From Streptomyces albus subsp. albus (GTDB lineage: Bacteria; Actinomycetota; Actinomycetes; Streptomycetales; Streptomycetaceae), in NCBI RefSeq assembly GCF_000725885.1, contig NZ_JODR01000014.1, positions 124,001-188,000 of the forward strand: a DNA stretch of 64,000 bases. The letters are read 5' to 3'. Under the pieces are notes generated by a model that saw only the letters and a list, made by a program, of their open reading frames with translations, made no database searches and was not told the DNA's origin. Of this stretch, positions 1-8,770 are shown one piece after another (position 1 is the stretch's first letter; each line of letters starts with the position of its first letter). Both the position numbers and the translations under genes were made by a program.

Positions 1-110
1 CCCCGAGGCTCTCGGCGGCGGCTGACGGCACTCTGCCCGAGCGCCCCCGGGACCGTCCGCCCCCGACCCGCCCACGCCCGCAACCGGGCCCGACCCCGCA
101 AGGAGCCGCC

Positions 111-785
111 ATGCCCCGCGCCGCGCTGTTCGACGTCGACGGCACCCTCACCGACACCACCTATCTGCACGTCACCGCCTGGTGGGAGGCGCTGCGGCAG
201 GCGGGCCACGAAGTGCCCACCGTCGCCTTGCACCGTGCCATCGGGCTGGGCGGACACGACCTGATCGCCCATGCGCTGGGCGAGGGCCGCGACCAGGACC
301 AGGACGAGGCGATCAGCGCGGCCCACAAGACGCTCTTCGGCGCCTGGCACGAGCGGCTCGCCGCGCTGGAGGGCGCCAGGGAACTGCTGCACGCCCTCCA
401 CGACCGCGGCTGGCTCATCGTGCTGGTCACCTCCGCCGGGCCGGGAGAACTGGCCGCGATGCGCCGCGCCCTGGACGCCGACGACCTGATCTCCCACATC
501 TCCAGCGCCTCCGACGTGGCGCGGGGCAAGCCGGCGCCGGACTCCCTGGAGCAGGCGCGTGAGACGGCCGGGGCCGCGCGGGAACAGACGGTGTTCATCG
601 GTGACTCCGTGTGGGACATGGAGGCCGCCTCACGAGCCGGTGTCACCGCGGTCGGCGTGCTCTCCGGCGGCATCCCCCGCGCCGATCTGGAGGACGCCGG
701 CGCCCAGGAGATCTACCAGGACCCCGCCGACCTGCTCACCCGGCTGGACGAGAGCGTCTACGCCCGGCTGGAGCGGGCGAGCTGA
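111..785 (+). CDS. HAD-superfamily phosphatase (phosphoglycolate phosphatase-like)
   Basis: A 224-residue haloacid dehalogenase-type hydrolase, probably a small-molecule phosphatase acting in the cytoplasm. Motif I is FDVDGTLTD at residues 7-15, with the nucleophile Asp8 and general acid Asp10. A helical cap follows (about 18-85), then motif II in VTSAG, a motif III lysine in RGKPAPDS, and motif IV in FIGDSVWDM with the metal-binding Asp. An AAGGAG ribosome site six bases before the ATG fixes the start. The beta-phosphoglucomutase-like cap fits phosphoglycolate or sugar phosphatases, but the substrate cannot be read from sequence. Confidence 0.9.
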   Translation: MPRAALFDVDGTLTDTTYLHVTAWWEALRQAGHEVPTVALHRAIGLGGHDLIAHALGEGRDQDQDEAISAAHKTLFGAWHERLAALEGARELLHALHDRGWLIVLVTSAGPGELAAMRRALDADDLISHISSASDVARGKPAPDSLEQARETAGAAREQTVFIGDSVWDMEAASRAGVTAVGVLSGGIPRADLEDAGAQEIYQDPADLLTRLDESVYARLERAS

Positions 786-876
786 CCGGGCCGGACACTG
801 ACGCCACGCGGCCGTCCCCCCGCGTGGCGGGCGCGCCGGGTGGGTACCCGGAGCATCCGAACGAGAGGAGGCCACC

Positions 877-1491
877 ATGACCGGAGACGGCCGGGACATC
901 CCCGCGGAAGAGGGCGTCACCACCGAGGACGCCGCAGAGATGGGCGCGGGGCCCGCCGAGGGCCGGCAGCCGGGCGAACGAGTCGAGCGCGGCGAGTGGC
1001 AGCCGCCCGTGGAGTCCGACCCGCCGCCGCGCGGCCCCGGCCGGGACAGCGGCGGCTTCGACACCTCTTTCCTGACCCCCGAGGCGGAGGCCGAGGCGGA
1101 GCACACCGCTCCCGGCGACCCCGGCGCCGACCCCGAGGACCAGGGCATCCCCGACCTCCAGGACGGCACCCCCCAGCAGGAGCGCGCCAGCGACCCGCAG
1201 CAGGAGTCGGTGCCCGGCGACGCACCCACCGCGGTGACCCGCGCCGCGCCCACGCCGGCGGAGATGCGCGAGGGGGAGTCCCTCGACCAGCGGCTGGCCG
1301 AGGAGGAGCCGGAGGTCTCGGAGCGGGAGGCCGTCTCGGGGCCGCCCGACGACGCTTCCGGACGGCTGCGCAACGACCCCGAGGCCACCCCGCCGCGCCG
1401 GCAGGACGTCTACGGCCGGGAGGGCGGCGGTGGCGGGGGACTCTCCGCCGAGGAGGACGCCCTGCGCACCCGGGACGAGGACGAGGTGTGA
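877..1491 (+). CDS. DUF5709-like acidic protein
   Basis: A 204-residue, very acidic and Gly/Pro-rich protein without membrane segments. The blocks DTSFLTPEAE, EMREGESLDQRLAEEEPEV and the C-terminal SAEEDALRTRDEDEV resemble the actinobacterial DUF5709 family, whose role is unknown. A GAGAGGAGGCC ribosome site precedes the ATG. It follows the HAD gene by 91 bases in the same direction, so they may be co-transcribed, and it ends at a strong hairpin terminator. Much of the chain is probably disordered. The family call rests on recalled conservation rather than alignment. Confidence 0.75.
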   Translation: MTGDGRDIPAEEGVTTEDAAEMGAGPAEGRQPGERVERGEWQPPVESDPPPRGPGRDSGGFDTSFLTPEAEAEAEHTAPGDPGADPEDQGIPDLQDGTPQQERASDPQQESVPGDAPTAVTRAAPTPAEMREGESLDQRLAEEEPEVSEREAVSGPPDDASGRLRNDPEATPPRRQDVYGREGGGGGGLSAEEDALRTRDEDEV

Positions 1492-1534
1492 CGGCGCCGC
1501 CGTGTGACCGCGCGCCACGGTCCGGACGGCGGCA

Positions 1535-1583
1535 GACACCCGGAAGGGGGTGAGGGCCAGGCCCTCACCCCCTTCCGGGTGTC
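1535..1583. terminator. Bidirectional hairpin terminator
   Basis: Perfect inverted repeat with 23-base arms (1535-1557 and 1561-1583) and a three-base loop, lying between the convergent DUF5709-like and P450 genes. No clear U tract follows on either side, as is usual in streptomycetes. Confidence 0.9.
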
Positions 1584-1593
1584 GCGCAAGGTG

Positions 1594-3000
1594 TCAGTCC
1601 GTGTCAGTCCCCCGGCCCGCCGGATGGACCCGGAACCGCAGGGCGAAGTGGTCGAGAGCGGCCGGCACCGGAGCCGCGGGCCGCAGCTGCGGGTGGGAGG
1701 CCAGCGAGTAGCGGTGCCGCTCCAGCAGCGCGGCCAGCAGGGTGCTGACCGTCAGCAGCACCAGATTCTCCCCGGGGCAGCCGGCCGGACCCGAACTGAA
1801 CGGCAGCAGCGCCGGGTTGCCCCGGGCCGCGCGTCCCGTCTCCCCGGTCCATTGCTGCGGCGCGAAGATGTCCTGGTACGGCGCGGCGGGCTCGGCGCGG
1901 TGCAGGTACGGGGTGTAGACGGCCAGGACGCAGCCGGCGGGCAGCTTGCCGCCCTCCCACGAGGTCTCCTCGGTGCTCTCGCGCAGGATCAGCGGCGTGG
2001 TCGGCCACAGCCGTACCGACTCCAGCGCACAGCCGCGCAGATACGGCAGGGTGCGGGGCGTGTCCGGCTGCCCTTCGAGGGCCTCGGCCCGCGCGCGGTC
2101 CGCCTCGTCGGGGTGGGTGGCGAGCAGCGCCAGCGCGCGGCCGGCCGCCATGCCCGCCGCGTCGTAGGCGAACAGCCAGTGCGGGATCTGCCCCGCGCGG
2201 TCGGTGCCGGCCGGCGCGTCGACGGCGGCGACCCGCTCGGCCAGACTGCCGGGCTGCGGGCGCGCCACGTACGAGCGCACCCGGGCGAGGAAGGCGCTGC
2301 GAAGCCGCCTGCGGCGCGGGCTGAGCAGCGACCAGTTGGCCGCCTGCCGCAGGGTGCCCAGCTGCGCGGTCAGCGTGGTGTCGTCCCGCGCCGCGTCGCC
2401 CAGGACCAGCCGGCGGACGATCCGCCACCACGCGGCGTCGAACTCGTCCCACACCAGCTGTCCCGAGCGGTCGGCCCCGGCCAGCAGCTCCGCCGCCTCC
2501 TGGCGTACGACGGAGGTGAAACGGTCCGCCATCCCGTGCAGCGGCTGCGCGGTCTCCAGCACCTCTTCCACGAACCGCCGCCGCTGCTCGCGCTGCGGGC
2601 CGGAGGAGACGAGCACCCCGTGCGGCTGGAACTGGGCCAGGGCCCCGCGCTTCTCCCGCGCGGCCGGGTGGAACGGCTCCGGTGTGTCGGCCAGCACCCG
2701 CTCCGCGTCGTCCGGGTCCAGCACCAGCGCGTACGAGCGGCCCCGCACCGTCAGCGGCAGCGGCCCGGGGCCGTAGCGGTCCCGCAGGGCGCGCACCCTC
2801 TCGACACCGCGCCGGTCCCAGCCGGTGCGCTCGGCCAGGGACATGGCCGACGGCCTGCGGACGATCACTCCCTGGGCCAGTACCGGGAGCAGCACATCGG
2901 CGGCCACCCCGGCCGCGTCACGTGCCCGCAGCGGCGGCAGGAGTTCCGTCTTCTCCGCCGTCCCGGTCGGTGTCTGTGCGGTGGCCTCGGTCAGTCGCAT
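1594..3000 (-). CDS. Cytochrome P450 with atypical I helix
   Basis: A 468-residue haem-thiolate protein. The K-helix ExxR is in ALESVRLWP and the haem-binding loop is FSSGPAGCPGENLVL, with the axial cysteine in GCPG. The I-helix segment that should read A-G-x-x-T reads AYDAAGMAAGRAL here, so the conserved acid/threonine pair used for oxygen activation is missing. The haem loop also differs from the usual FGxGxHxCxG of bacterial P450s. The start at ATG 3000 is preferred because GGAGTGACG sits just upstream; an in-frame ATG 60 bases earlier lacks this. No ferredoxin gene is adjacent. It could be a peroxygenase-like, isomerising or substrate-assisted P450; the substrate is unknown. Confidence 0.88.
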   Translation of the reverse strand: MRLTEATAQTPTGTAEKTELLPPLRARDAAGVAADVLLPVLAQGVIVRRPSAMSLAERTGWDRRGVERVRALRDRYGPGPLPLTVRGRSYALVLDPDDAERVLADTPEPFHPAAREKRGALAQFQPHGVLVSSGPQREQRRRFVEEVLETAQPLHGMADRFTSVVRQEAAELLAGADRSGQLVWDEFDAAWWRIVRRLVLGDAARDDTTLTAQLGTLRQAANWSLLSPRRRRLRSAFLARVRSYVARPQPGSLAERVAAVDAPAGTDRAGQIPHWLFAYDAAGMAAGRALALLATHPDEADRARAEALEGQPDTPRTLPYLRGCALESVRLWPTTPLILRESTEETSWEGGKLPAGCVLAVYTPYLHRAEPAAPYQDIFAPQQWTGETGRAARGNPALLPFSSGPAGCPGENLVLLTVSTLLAALLERHRYSLASHPQLRPAAPVPAALDHFALRFRVHPAGRGTDTD

Positions 3001-3214
3001 CGTCACTCCGCTCGTTCCGCTCGTCGGCCGCACGGGCCGCTGTCGGCTGCCTGGTTCCAAGAGCGTCGCGGTACCCGCAGGTCACCGCGGGAAACGACGC
3101 GCGCGGCGGAGGGCGTACCGCGGGCGGCACGCCCCGTTTGACGGAGCGGGAGCGGTGGTACCCACTCACGCGTCCGGCCCGCCAGGGCACCGTCCGCCGA
3201 GGGGAGGCGCCGTG

Positions 3215-3391
3215 ATGACGCGTCGGGCGGCGGCGGCCTGCGAGGTGGCCGCCTGGTGGGCGGCCCTCACCGGGCTGTGGCTCGTCCTCGTCCAGACGGT
3301 CGACGTCCTGGAGTGCTGCGTCGGGGCGGGCGCCGCGCTTCTCGCCGCCCTCGTCGCACGGGCGGCCCGCTTGGCGGCGGTGCGGCCGTGA
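3215..3391 (+). CDS. Short MrpE/MbhA-like antiporter subunit
   Basis: A 58-residue membrane protein with two hydrophobic segments (about 10-28 and 33-50). It resembles a shortened MrpE (MnhE, MbhA) subunit, which is normally about 100-170 residues and in cation/proton antiporters is a peripheral membrane subunit. A GGGGAGG site precedes a GTG at 3212 that is immediately followed by ATG 3215; either could be used. Its stop overlaps the GTG of the next gene. The identification depends mainly on its place as first gene of an Mrp/Mbh module, because so short a hydrophobic chain carries little family signal. Confidence 0.7.
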   Translation: MTRRAAAACEVAAWWAALTGLWLVLVQTVDVLECCVGAGAALLAALVARAARLAAVRP

Positions 3392-3843
3392 ACGGGTGGC
3401 TGGCAGCCGCCTGCGCGCTGCTCCTCGCCGGTTTCCTGCCCGCCCTGCTGGGCGTGTGCACCGGCCCGCTGAGGCGGCGCGTGCTCGCCCAGAACCTCGC
3501 CACCGTGCTGGCCGCCCTGGTGATGCTGCTGCTCGCCCAGGGCTACCAGCGTCCCTCCTACACCGACATGGCACTGGTGCTCGCCGTGCTCGGGCCCGTC
3601 GGCACGCTGGTGTACGAGCGGCTGCTGAGCGACGAGTTGCGGGCCGCCCGGCCGCGCCCGCGCGTCACCCGCGCCATGACCGTGCTGGGTGTGGCCCCCG
3701 TGCCGCTGGTGGTGATCCCGGTCTGCGCCGCGGCCACCTGGGGCAGGACGACGCTGAAGCTGCTGTTCATCGGCGGCCTGCTGGTGGCCGGCAGCACGCT
3801 GTGCACCCGGGCGCTGACCTCGCCGCCGGGCGGGGAGGGCTGA
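3388..3843 (+). CDS. MrpF-MrpG fusion, antiporter subunit
   Basis: A 151-residue membrane protein that appears to join two usually separate subunits. Residues 1-80 carry three hydrophobic helices and the MrpF-type segment RPSYTDMALVLAVLGPVGTL. Residues 90-145 carry three further helices with the MrpG-type VTRAMTVLGV and KLLFIGGLLVAGS. MrpF and MrpG are small integral subunits needed for assembly of Mrp antiporters. The GTG start overlaps the preceding stop by four bases (GTGA), and the next ATG lies one base after this gene's stop. The ORF is continuous through the junction, so this is a real fusion if the sequence is correct. Confidence 0.8.
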   Translation: MNGWLAAACALLLAGFLPALLGVCTGPLRRRVLAQNLATVLAALVMLLLAQGYQRPSYTDMALVLAVLGPVGTLVYERLLSDELRAARPRPRVTRAMTVLGVAPVPLVVIPVCAAATWGRTTLKLLFIGGLLVAGSTLCTRALTSPPGGEG

Positions 3844-3844
3844 G

Positions 3845-4117
3845 ATGGCCGGCGAACTGCCCGTCATGGCGGCCCTGCTGCTGGTCGCGGTCGCCGGGAC
3901 GGCCGTCGTGCTGGCCCGCGACCCGGTGCGCCAGTCGGCGGTGCTCGCGGGACTCGGGCTGTCGCTCGCCGTGCTGTTCGCCGTCCTCCAGGCGCCCGAC
4001 GTGGCCCTGTCCGAACTCGCCGTCGGTACCGCGTTCACCCCGCTGATGGTGCTGCTGTCGGTGCGCAAGGTCCGGCACAACGCGCGCCGCAGCGAACGCC
4101 GGGAGGAGCACGAATGA
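3845..4117 (+). CDS. DUF4040/MbhD-like antiporter subunit (MrpA C-terminal part)
   Basis: A 90-residue protein with three hydrophobic helices and the conserved LFAVLQAPDVALSELAVG segment of the MbhD/DUF4040 family. In classical Mrp systems this region is part of the C-terminus of MrpA; in archaeal Mbh modules it is a free-standing subunit, as here. The conserved Asp and Glu in APDVALSE are thought to lie on the cation or proton path in this family. The C-terminus is short and very polar ([10 protein letters not shown]). The stop overlaps the next ATG by four bases. Confidence 0.85.
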   Translation: MAGELPVMAALLLVAVAGTAVVLARDPVRQSAVLAGLGLSLAVLFAVLQAPDVALSELAVGTAFTPLMVLLSVRKVRHNARRSERREEHE

Positions 4118-4902
4118 GCCTGCGGGTACGGATGTGGGTGCTCGCAGTGGGCGGGCTCGGCGTGGCCCTGCTGCTGGCGGGCGCCTTCACGCACATGCCG
4201 GACTTCGGCGGCACCTGGCACCCGTACGGGACGCGCGCGGTGGCCGAGGCGCTGAGGCAGCACTCCGCGAACGCCGTCGCCTCCGTCAACTTCGACCAGC
4301 GCGCCTTCGACACCATGGGCGAGCAGGCAGTCTTCTTCGGCTCGGTACTGGGCACCGTCGTCGTGCTGCGCCAGGCCGGAGACGAACACCGCACCGCACC
4401 CGAACCCGCCTTCGTGTCCGCGCCGGTGCGCCGCTACGCGCTGCTGGTGCTGCCCGTCACCGTGCTGACCGGCCTCTACGTCATCGCCCACGGGCACCTC
4501 AGCCCCGGCGGCGGCTTCCAGGGCGGCGTGGTCGCCGCGACCGCGCTGCACCTGCTCTACATCGCCATCGACTACCGGGCGCTGCAACGGGTCCGCTCGC
4601 TGACGCTGTTCACCCTCGCCGACGCCGCCGGGGAGGCCGGCTATCTGCTCGCCGGCCTGGCCGCCCTGGTGGCCGGCGCCGCCTTCCTGGAGAACGTCCT
4701 GCCCCTGGGCACCTTCAACACGCTCTCCTCCGCCGGAACCGTGCCCGTCCTCAACGCCGCCGTCGGCGTGGAGGTCGCCGCCGGGGTCGTGGTGCTGCTG
4801 GCGCAGTTCCTCGACCAGGCCATCGTGATCGAACCGGCGGACGGGCGGGGACACCGCGCGGACGGGGCGGCCCGCGCCGCCCCGGAAGGGGGCCGCCCGT
4901 GA
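4114..4902 (+). CDS. MbhE-MrpB fusion, antiporter subunit
   Basis: A 262-residue membrane protein combining two Mbh subunits. Residues 1-90 match MbhE (the last part of MrpA): a first helix, then a loop with [19 protein letters not shown] and a second helix. Residues about 108-240 match MrpB/MbhF, with the signature [17 protein letters not shown] followed by three helices. The last 25 residues are polar and Ala/Gly-rich. It is translationally coupled at both ends by four-base overlaps (ATGA, GTGA). The gene supplies two components of the cation-translocating half of the complex in one chain. Confidence 0.87.
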   Translation: MSLRVRMWVLAVGGLGVALLLAGAFTHMPDFGGTWHPYGTRAVAEALRQHSANAVASVNFDQRAFDTMGEQAVFFGSVLGTVVVLRQAGDEHRTAPEPAFVSAPVRRYALLVLPVTVLTGLYVIAHGHLSPGGGFQGGVVAATALHLLYIAIDYRALQRVRSLTLFTLADAAGEAGYLLAGLAALVAGAAFLENVLPLGTFNTLSSAGTVPVLNAAVGVEVAAGVVVLLAQFLDQAIVIEPADGRGHRADGAARAAPEGGRP

Positions 4903-5246
4903 GCGTGCTGCCGTACCTGGTCGCCGGCTGGCTGTTCCTGGTCGGCTGCTACGGCCTGACCACCAGCCGCAACCTCATCCACGCCGTGGGCTCCCTGGCC
5001 GTGTGCCAGTCCGCCACCTATGTGCTGCTGCTGTCCATCGGCTACCGGCGCGGCGGCACCGCGCCGGTCCACTCCGACATCGCACCCGGCTCCCGCCCCC
5101 TCGTGGACCCGGTGGTGCAGGCGCTCACCCTCACCGACGTGGTGGTCGGCGCCACCGTCACCGCGCTGCTGCTCGCCCTGGTCGTCCAGGTGTCCAAACG
5201 GCACGGCACCGTCGACCCCGACGAACTGCGGGAGCTGCGCGGATGA
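4899..5246 (+). CDS. mrpC: MrpC (NuoK-like) antiporter subunit
   Basis: A 115-residue protein with three transmembrane helices, homologous to NuoK of complex I. Visible family features are the [13 protein letters not shown] segment in helix 2 and the [25 protein letters not shown] block in helix 3. MrpC sits beside MrpD in the membrane and helps form the proton path. The start is GTG 4899, overlapping the previous stop; no longer in-frame start is sensible because upstream sequence is the preceding gene. It overlaps the next ATG by four bases. Confidence 0.9.
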   Translation: MSVLPYLVAGWLFLVGCYGLTTSRNLIHAVGSLAVCQSATYVLLLSIGYRRGGTAPVHSDIAPGSRPLVDPVVQALTLTDVVVGATVTALLLALVVQVSKRHGTVDPDELRELRG

Positions 5247-7291
5247 CGGCGGCCCACGCCCTGCCCCTGCTGGTGGCCGGACCGCTGCTCGGCGCGGCCC
5301 TGCTGGTGGCCACCGGCCGGTGGCTGCCCCGGTACGTCGCCGAGGTCTTCGGCACGGTACTGGCCGCCGCCACCGCCGCCCTCGCCCTCGTCCTGCTGAC
5401 CGTCACCGCACACCGGCCCACCCCCGTGGAGTGGGCCGGCGGCTGGCGGCCCCGGCAGGGCGCCGGGGTGGGCATCGTCCTGGTCGGCGACGGCCTCGGA
5501 CTGGGCTTCGCGGCGCTGGTCTCGGTACTGGTGGCGGCCGTACTGGTCTACTCCTGGCGCTTCTTCGACGACCCGCCGGCCCACCAGGCGGGGGCGTTCC
5601 CCGCGCTGATCCTGGTCTTCCAGGCCGCCATGTGCGGCTTCACCCTGACCGGCGACCTGTTCAACGCCTTCGTCTTCTTCGAGCTGATGGGCGTGGTCGC
5701 CTACGCGCTGACCGGCTACCGCGTCGAGGAGGCCCGCGCCGTCCAGGGGGCGCTCACCTTCGGGTTCCTCAACTCCCTGGGCGGCTACGCCACACTGCTG
5801 GGCATCGGCCTGCTGTACGCGCACACCGGTGCGCTCGGCCTCGCCCCGCTCGGTGCGGCGCTGGACGCCGCCCCGCACAGCGCCGGGATGCTGGTGAAAG
5901 CCGCATTCGTGCTGGTGGCCACCGGCTTCCTGGTCAAGGCCGCCGCCTTCCCCTTCCACTTCTGGCTGCCCGACGCCCACACCGTCGCCCCCACCCCGGT
6001 GTGCATGCTGCTGTCCGGGGTGATGGTGCAGCTGGGTGTCTACGGCACGGCCCGGCTCTACTTCACCGTGTTCGCCGGCCCCGGCGGGCTCCCCGGCACG
6101 GCCGTGCGGCGCACCCTGCTGGTGCTGGGCGTGCTGACCGCCCTGGCGGGGGCGCTGCTGTGCTGGCTGCAACGGCACATCAAACGGCTGCTGGCCTTCT
6201 CCACCGTCGCGCACACCGGTCTCTTCCTCGTCGGCCTGGCCTCCCTCACCCCCGAGGGAGTGACCGGCACCGCGCTGTACGTCCTCGGCCACGCCGGTGT
6301 CAAGGCCGCCCTGTTCGGCTGCGCGGGCGTCCTCGTGGACAGGTTCGGCAGCGTCGACGAGCAGGAACTGCACGGCAGGGGAGGGGAGTTGCGCCGGGTG
6401 GGGGTGCTGTTCACCGTCGGCGGGCTGGCCCTCGCCGGACTGCCGCCGTTCGGCACCGGACTGGGCAAGGCACTTTCGGAAGAGGCGGCGGGCGGCTGGG
6501 CGACAGTCGTCTTCGTGCTGGTGTCCGCCGCCACCGGCGGGGCGGTCCTGCGGGTGGCGGGCGGCGTCTTCCTCGGCCTGGGCGCCCCGCCCGCCGAGGC
6601 GGACGTCCCCGCCCGGCCGGCGCGGGAGCGGCCCCCGGACGCGACGGAACCGGGCGGTCCCGGCCCGGGAGGCGCGGGCGTCGCCCGTACGGATGGTACG
6701 GACGCGGACGGCGCGCGCGGGACCGGCGCTGCGGAGACGGCCGGTGCGGCGGGCACGGGGAGTGCTGCGGGCCCGGCAGGCGCGGCGGGCGCGGGGAGTG
6801 CTGTCGGCCCGGCGAGTGGTGCCGGTCCGGCGAGTGCGGCGGGGGACGGCGATGCCGAGACCACCGGCGCCGACGAGCCGACGGAGACCCAGGGCAGGGT
6901 GACCCGGGCCCCCGACACCATGCTCGCCGCCACCGGGGCCCTGCTCGCGGGCGGACTCGCGGTCGGCTGTGTGCCCGGGCTGTGGGCGGCCGTCAGCCGG
7001 GCGGCGGACTCCTTCACCGATCACACCGGTTACCTGGCGACGGTGCTGTTCGCCCGCGCGGAACCGCTGCCGCACTCGCCGGTGCCGCAGTGGACGGCCA
7101 CGGGTGTGCTGCTCGGTCTGCTGTCTGCGGCCCTCGGCGCCGGTGCGGCCTGCGTCGCGCTGCGCACCGTGCCCAGCGGGGTGCGGCCCCGCTGGTCGAG
7201 GCCGCTGCGCCGGCTGCACTCCGGGCACCTGGGCGACTATGTCGCCTGCGCCCTGGCGGGTGTCACCCTGCTCGCCGCACTGGTGTGGTGA
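5243..7291 (+). CDS. mrpD: MrpD (NuoN/NuoM-like) proton-translocating antiporter subunit
   Basis: A 682-residue polytopic protein of the complex I antiporter-like family and the only large pump subunit in this locus. Key charged residues are visible: Glu in [14 protein letters not shown], Lys in [19 protein letters not shown], and Lys/His in [17 protein letters not shown]. Between the helix ending near residue 455 and the helix starting near 555 lies an insert of about 95 residues that is almost entirely Ala, Gly, Pro, Thr and Glu, making the protein longer than typical MrpD (about 500). The last helices follow the insert. No MrpA-type NuoL-like subunit is encoded nearby, so this single subunit may carry all proton movement of the complex. 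Confidence 0.9.
   Translation: MTAAHALPLLVAGPLLGAALLVATGRWLPRYVAEVFGTVLAAATAALALVLLTVTAHRPTPVEWAGGWRPRQGAGVGIVLVGDGLGLGFAALVSVLVAAVLVYSWRFFDDPPAHQAGAFPALILVFQAAMCGFTLTGDLFNAFVFFELMGVVAYALTGYRVEEARAVQGALTFGFLNSLGGYATLLGIGLLYAHTGALGLAPLGAALDAAPHSAGMLVKAAFVLVATGFLVKAAAFPFHFWLPDAHTVAPTPVCMLLSGVMVQLGVYGTARLYFTVFAGPGGLPGTAVRRTLLVLGVLTALAGALLCWLQRHIKRLLAFSTVAHTGLFLVGLASLTPEGVTGTALYVLGHAGVKAALFGCAGVLVDRFGSVDEQELHGRGGELRRVGVLFTVGGLALAGLPPFGTGLGKALSEEAAGGWATVVFVLVSAATGGAVLRVAGGVFLGLGAPPAEADVPARPARERPPDATEPGGPGPGGAGVARTDGTDADGARGTGAAETAGAAGTGSAAGPAGAAGAGSAVGPASGAGPASAAGDGDAETTGADEPTETQGRVTRAPDTMLAATGALLAGGLAVGCVPGLWAAVSRAADSFTDHTGYLATVLFARAEPLPHSPVPQWTATGVLLGLLSAALGAGAACVALRTVPSGVRPRWSRPLRRLHSGHLGDYVACALAGVTLLAALVW
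6622..6897 (+). repeat. Low-complexity Ala/Gly-coding repeats inside mrpD
   Basis: Degenerate short repeats built on GGCGCGGGG, CGGGGAGTG and GCCCGGC units encode strings such as [18 protein letters not shown]. The stretch keeps the reading frame open. It is likely to be slippage-prone and to encode a flexible extramembrane loop. Confidence 0.6.
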
Positions 7292-7306
7292 GGGCCGCCG
7301 GGCAGC

Positions 7307-7717
7307 TCACCGCCTGCCGGTGACCTTGTCGGGGGTGACCCGGACGGCGATCCGCTCCCCGTCGGTGCGGGCGGCCTCGGCGTTGAACTCCGCGTAGCTC
7401 TTGCCGGTGTACTTGCGTGCGATGGTGTCCAGCAGCGTGTGGCCGGTGTCCGGGGTGAGGGTGACGGTGCCCTGCACCTCGGTGTAGACGTAGGGCGTCT
7501 CCGGAGGGTTGATCACAACCGCCACGCGCGGGTCCCGCGCCATGTTCCTGGCCTGCCGGCGGTCGGCGGTCGTGGAGAAGAGCAGATCGTCGCCGTCGCG
7601 GATCACCCACACCACCGTCTGGTGGGGCCGCCCGTCGGGCATGAGCGTCGCCACGGTCGCGAAGGCGTTCGATTCGTCGAGGTACTTCTTCAAGTCGTCC
7701 GGAAGTGCGGTGGTCAT
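7307..7717 (-). CDS. PPOX-class, probably F420- or FMN-binding split-barrel protein
   Basis: A 136-residue protein of the pyridoxamine 5'-phosphate oxidase-like split-barrel fold. The ATVATLMPDGRPHQTVVWV strand pair, LLFSTTADRRQARNMARDPRVAV (cofactor phosphate-contacting part) and the terminal IAVRVTPDKVTGR are typical of the actinobacterial PPOX-class F420-dependent family. It probably reduces a small organic substrate in the cytoplasm; the substrate is unknown. The start at ATG 7717 follows GTGAGGACACCGCTG; an upstream GTG/ATG in frame would add 24 basic residues without a ribosome site. It converges on mrpD, with only 15 bases between stops. Confidence 0.87.
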   Translation of the reverse strand: MTTALPDDLKKYLDESNAFATVATLMPDGRPHQTVVWVIRDGDDLLFSTTADRRQARNMARDPRVAVVINPPETPYVYTEVQGTVTLTPDTGHTLLDTIARKYTGKSYAEFNAEAARTDGERIAVRVTPDKVTGRR

Positions 7718-7987
7718 CAGCGGTGTCCTCACATACGGAGCGGAAGGAAGCCGGCGGACGCGCCGCACAGGGCGCGCCGCACCCGTCAACTTCCCCCGCG
7801 CGGACGGTTATTCCGCGTACGGAGTGCCGGTCCGGCGAATGCGCCCCCAAGCGCGCCCCCATAACACATCGCACATGCGCGGTGTCTGAGTGTGGCCAAA
7901 TCTCCCCGCCTCCTCCTTCCGGTGCGCTTATATGTATGGAGTCGCGCCTGTCAAAAGCGGTTATCAGGCCCTGAGGGGGGACTCAGT

Positions 7988-8608
7988 GTGATCCGGGTAC
8001 TGCTGGTGCACGATGTGCGCATTCTCAGATGCGCGCTGGCCGCTCTGGTCGGGGCGGAGCCCGACATGGAGGCCGAGGCCGCCTCCTGGAAGGACGCGGT
8101 ACGGCCGGTACGGGGCCGTGCCGCCGACGTCTGCGTCGTTGACGCCGACATGGCGGGCCGCACCTCCCTGGACGAACTCGCCCGTTTCGCCGACCACCCG
8201 GGCACCGCCGGGCACCCGCCGCGCCCGCACCGGCTGCTGGCGCTCGTCAGCCAGGACTGCCCCGGGGCGCTGCGCCGCGCACTCGACGCCGGCGCCAGCG
8301 GCTTCGTGTGCAAGGACGCCCTTCCCGAACAACTGGTCAGAGGCATACGGCGGGTGGCCGACGGAGAGCGCTTCGTCGACAACGCCCTGGCCCAGACCCT
8401 GCTGCGGGCCTCCGAAGTGCCGCTGAGCCAACGGGAGCTGACGGTGCTCTCCGCCGCCGCCGAAGGCGCACCCGTCCCCGAGATAGCCCGCAGGCTGGGC
8501 CTGTCCACCGGGACCGTCCGCAACTACATGTCCGCCATCACCCGCAAGACCGGCGCCCGCAACCGGGTGGACGCCATCCGGATATCCCAGGGCGCGGGCT
8601 GGCTCTGA
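7988..8608 (+). CDS. ramR: RamR/AmfR-like response regulator
   Basis: A 206-residue NarL/FixJ-type regulator. The receiver domain (1-130) has probable phospho-acceptor Asp52 in CVVDADM and Lys in FVCKDAL, but one residue of the acidic pair near the N-terminus is His8 (VHD), so phosphorylation may be weak or absent. A LuxR-type helix-turn-helix occupies about 143-200 (LSQRELTVLS, EIARRLGLSTGTVRNYMS). No sensor kinase is adjacent. Its position converging on the ramCSAB genes matches RamR/AmfR, the activator of SapB synthesis in streptomycetes. GTG 7988 is preceded by GAGGGGGGACTCA. Identity as ramR rests on context plus fold. Confidence 0.87.
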   Translation: MIRVLLVHDVRILRCALAALVGAEPDMEAEAASWKDAVRPVRGRAADVCVVDADMAGRTSLDELARFADHPGTAGHPPRPHRLLALVSQDCPGALRRALDAGASGFVCKDALPEQLVRGIRRVADGERFVDNALAQTLLRASEVPLSQRELTVLSAAAEGAPVPEIARRLGLSTGTVRNYMSAITRKTGARNRVDAIRISQGAGWL

Positions 8609-8615
8609 ACCCGGC

Positions 8616-8703
8616 GCGGGCTTCCGGCGTGCGGGCGAGACCGACCGGTTCCCGGGCCGCCCGCACCCGGCCGGCCCGCCCCGCCCGCACGACGGAAGCC
8701 CGC
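8616..8703. terminator. Hairpin between convergent ramR and ramB
   Basis: Inverted repeat with 22-base arms (8616-8637 and 8682-8703) differing at one position, with a 44-base GC-rich loop. It lies between two convergent stops and could terminate both transcripts. Confidence 0.6.
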
Positions 8704-8770
8704 ACCCGGCCTCGCGGTTCACGGCGCCCACCGGTCACGCCACGCCCGTCCGCCGCGCCGTGGCCACCGG

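Noticed and set aside
1..25. Possible 3' tail of an upstream gene ending in TGA at 23-25
   Set aside because: Only seven in-frame codons are visible, too few to support a gene.
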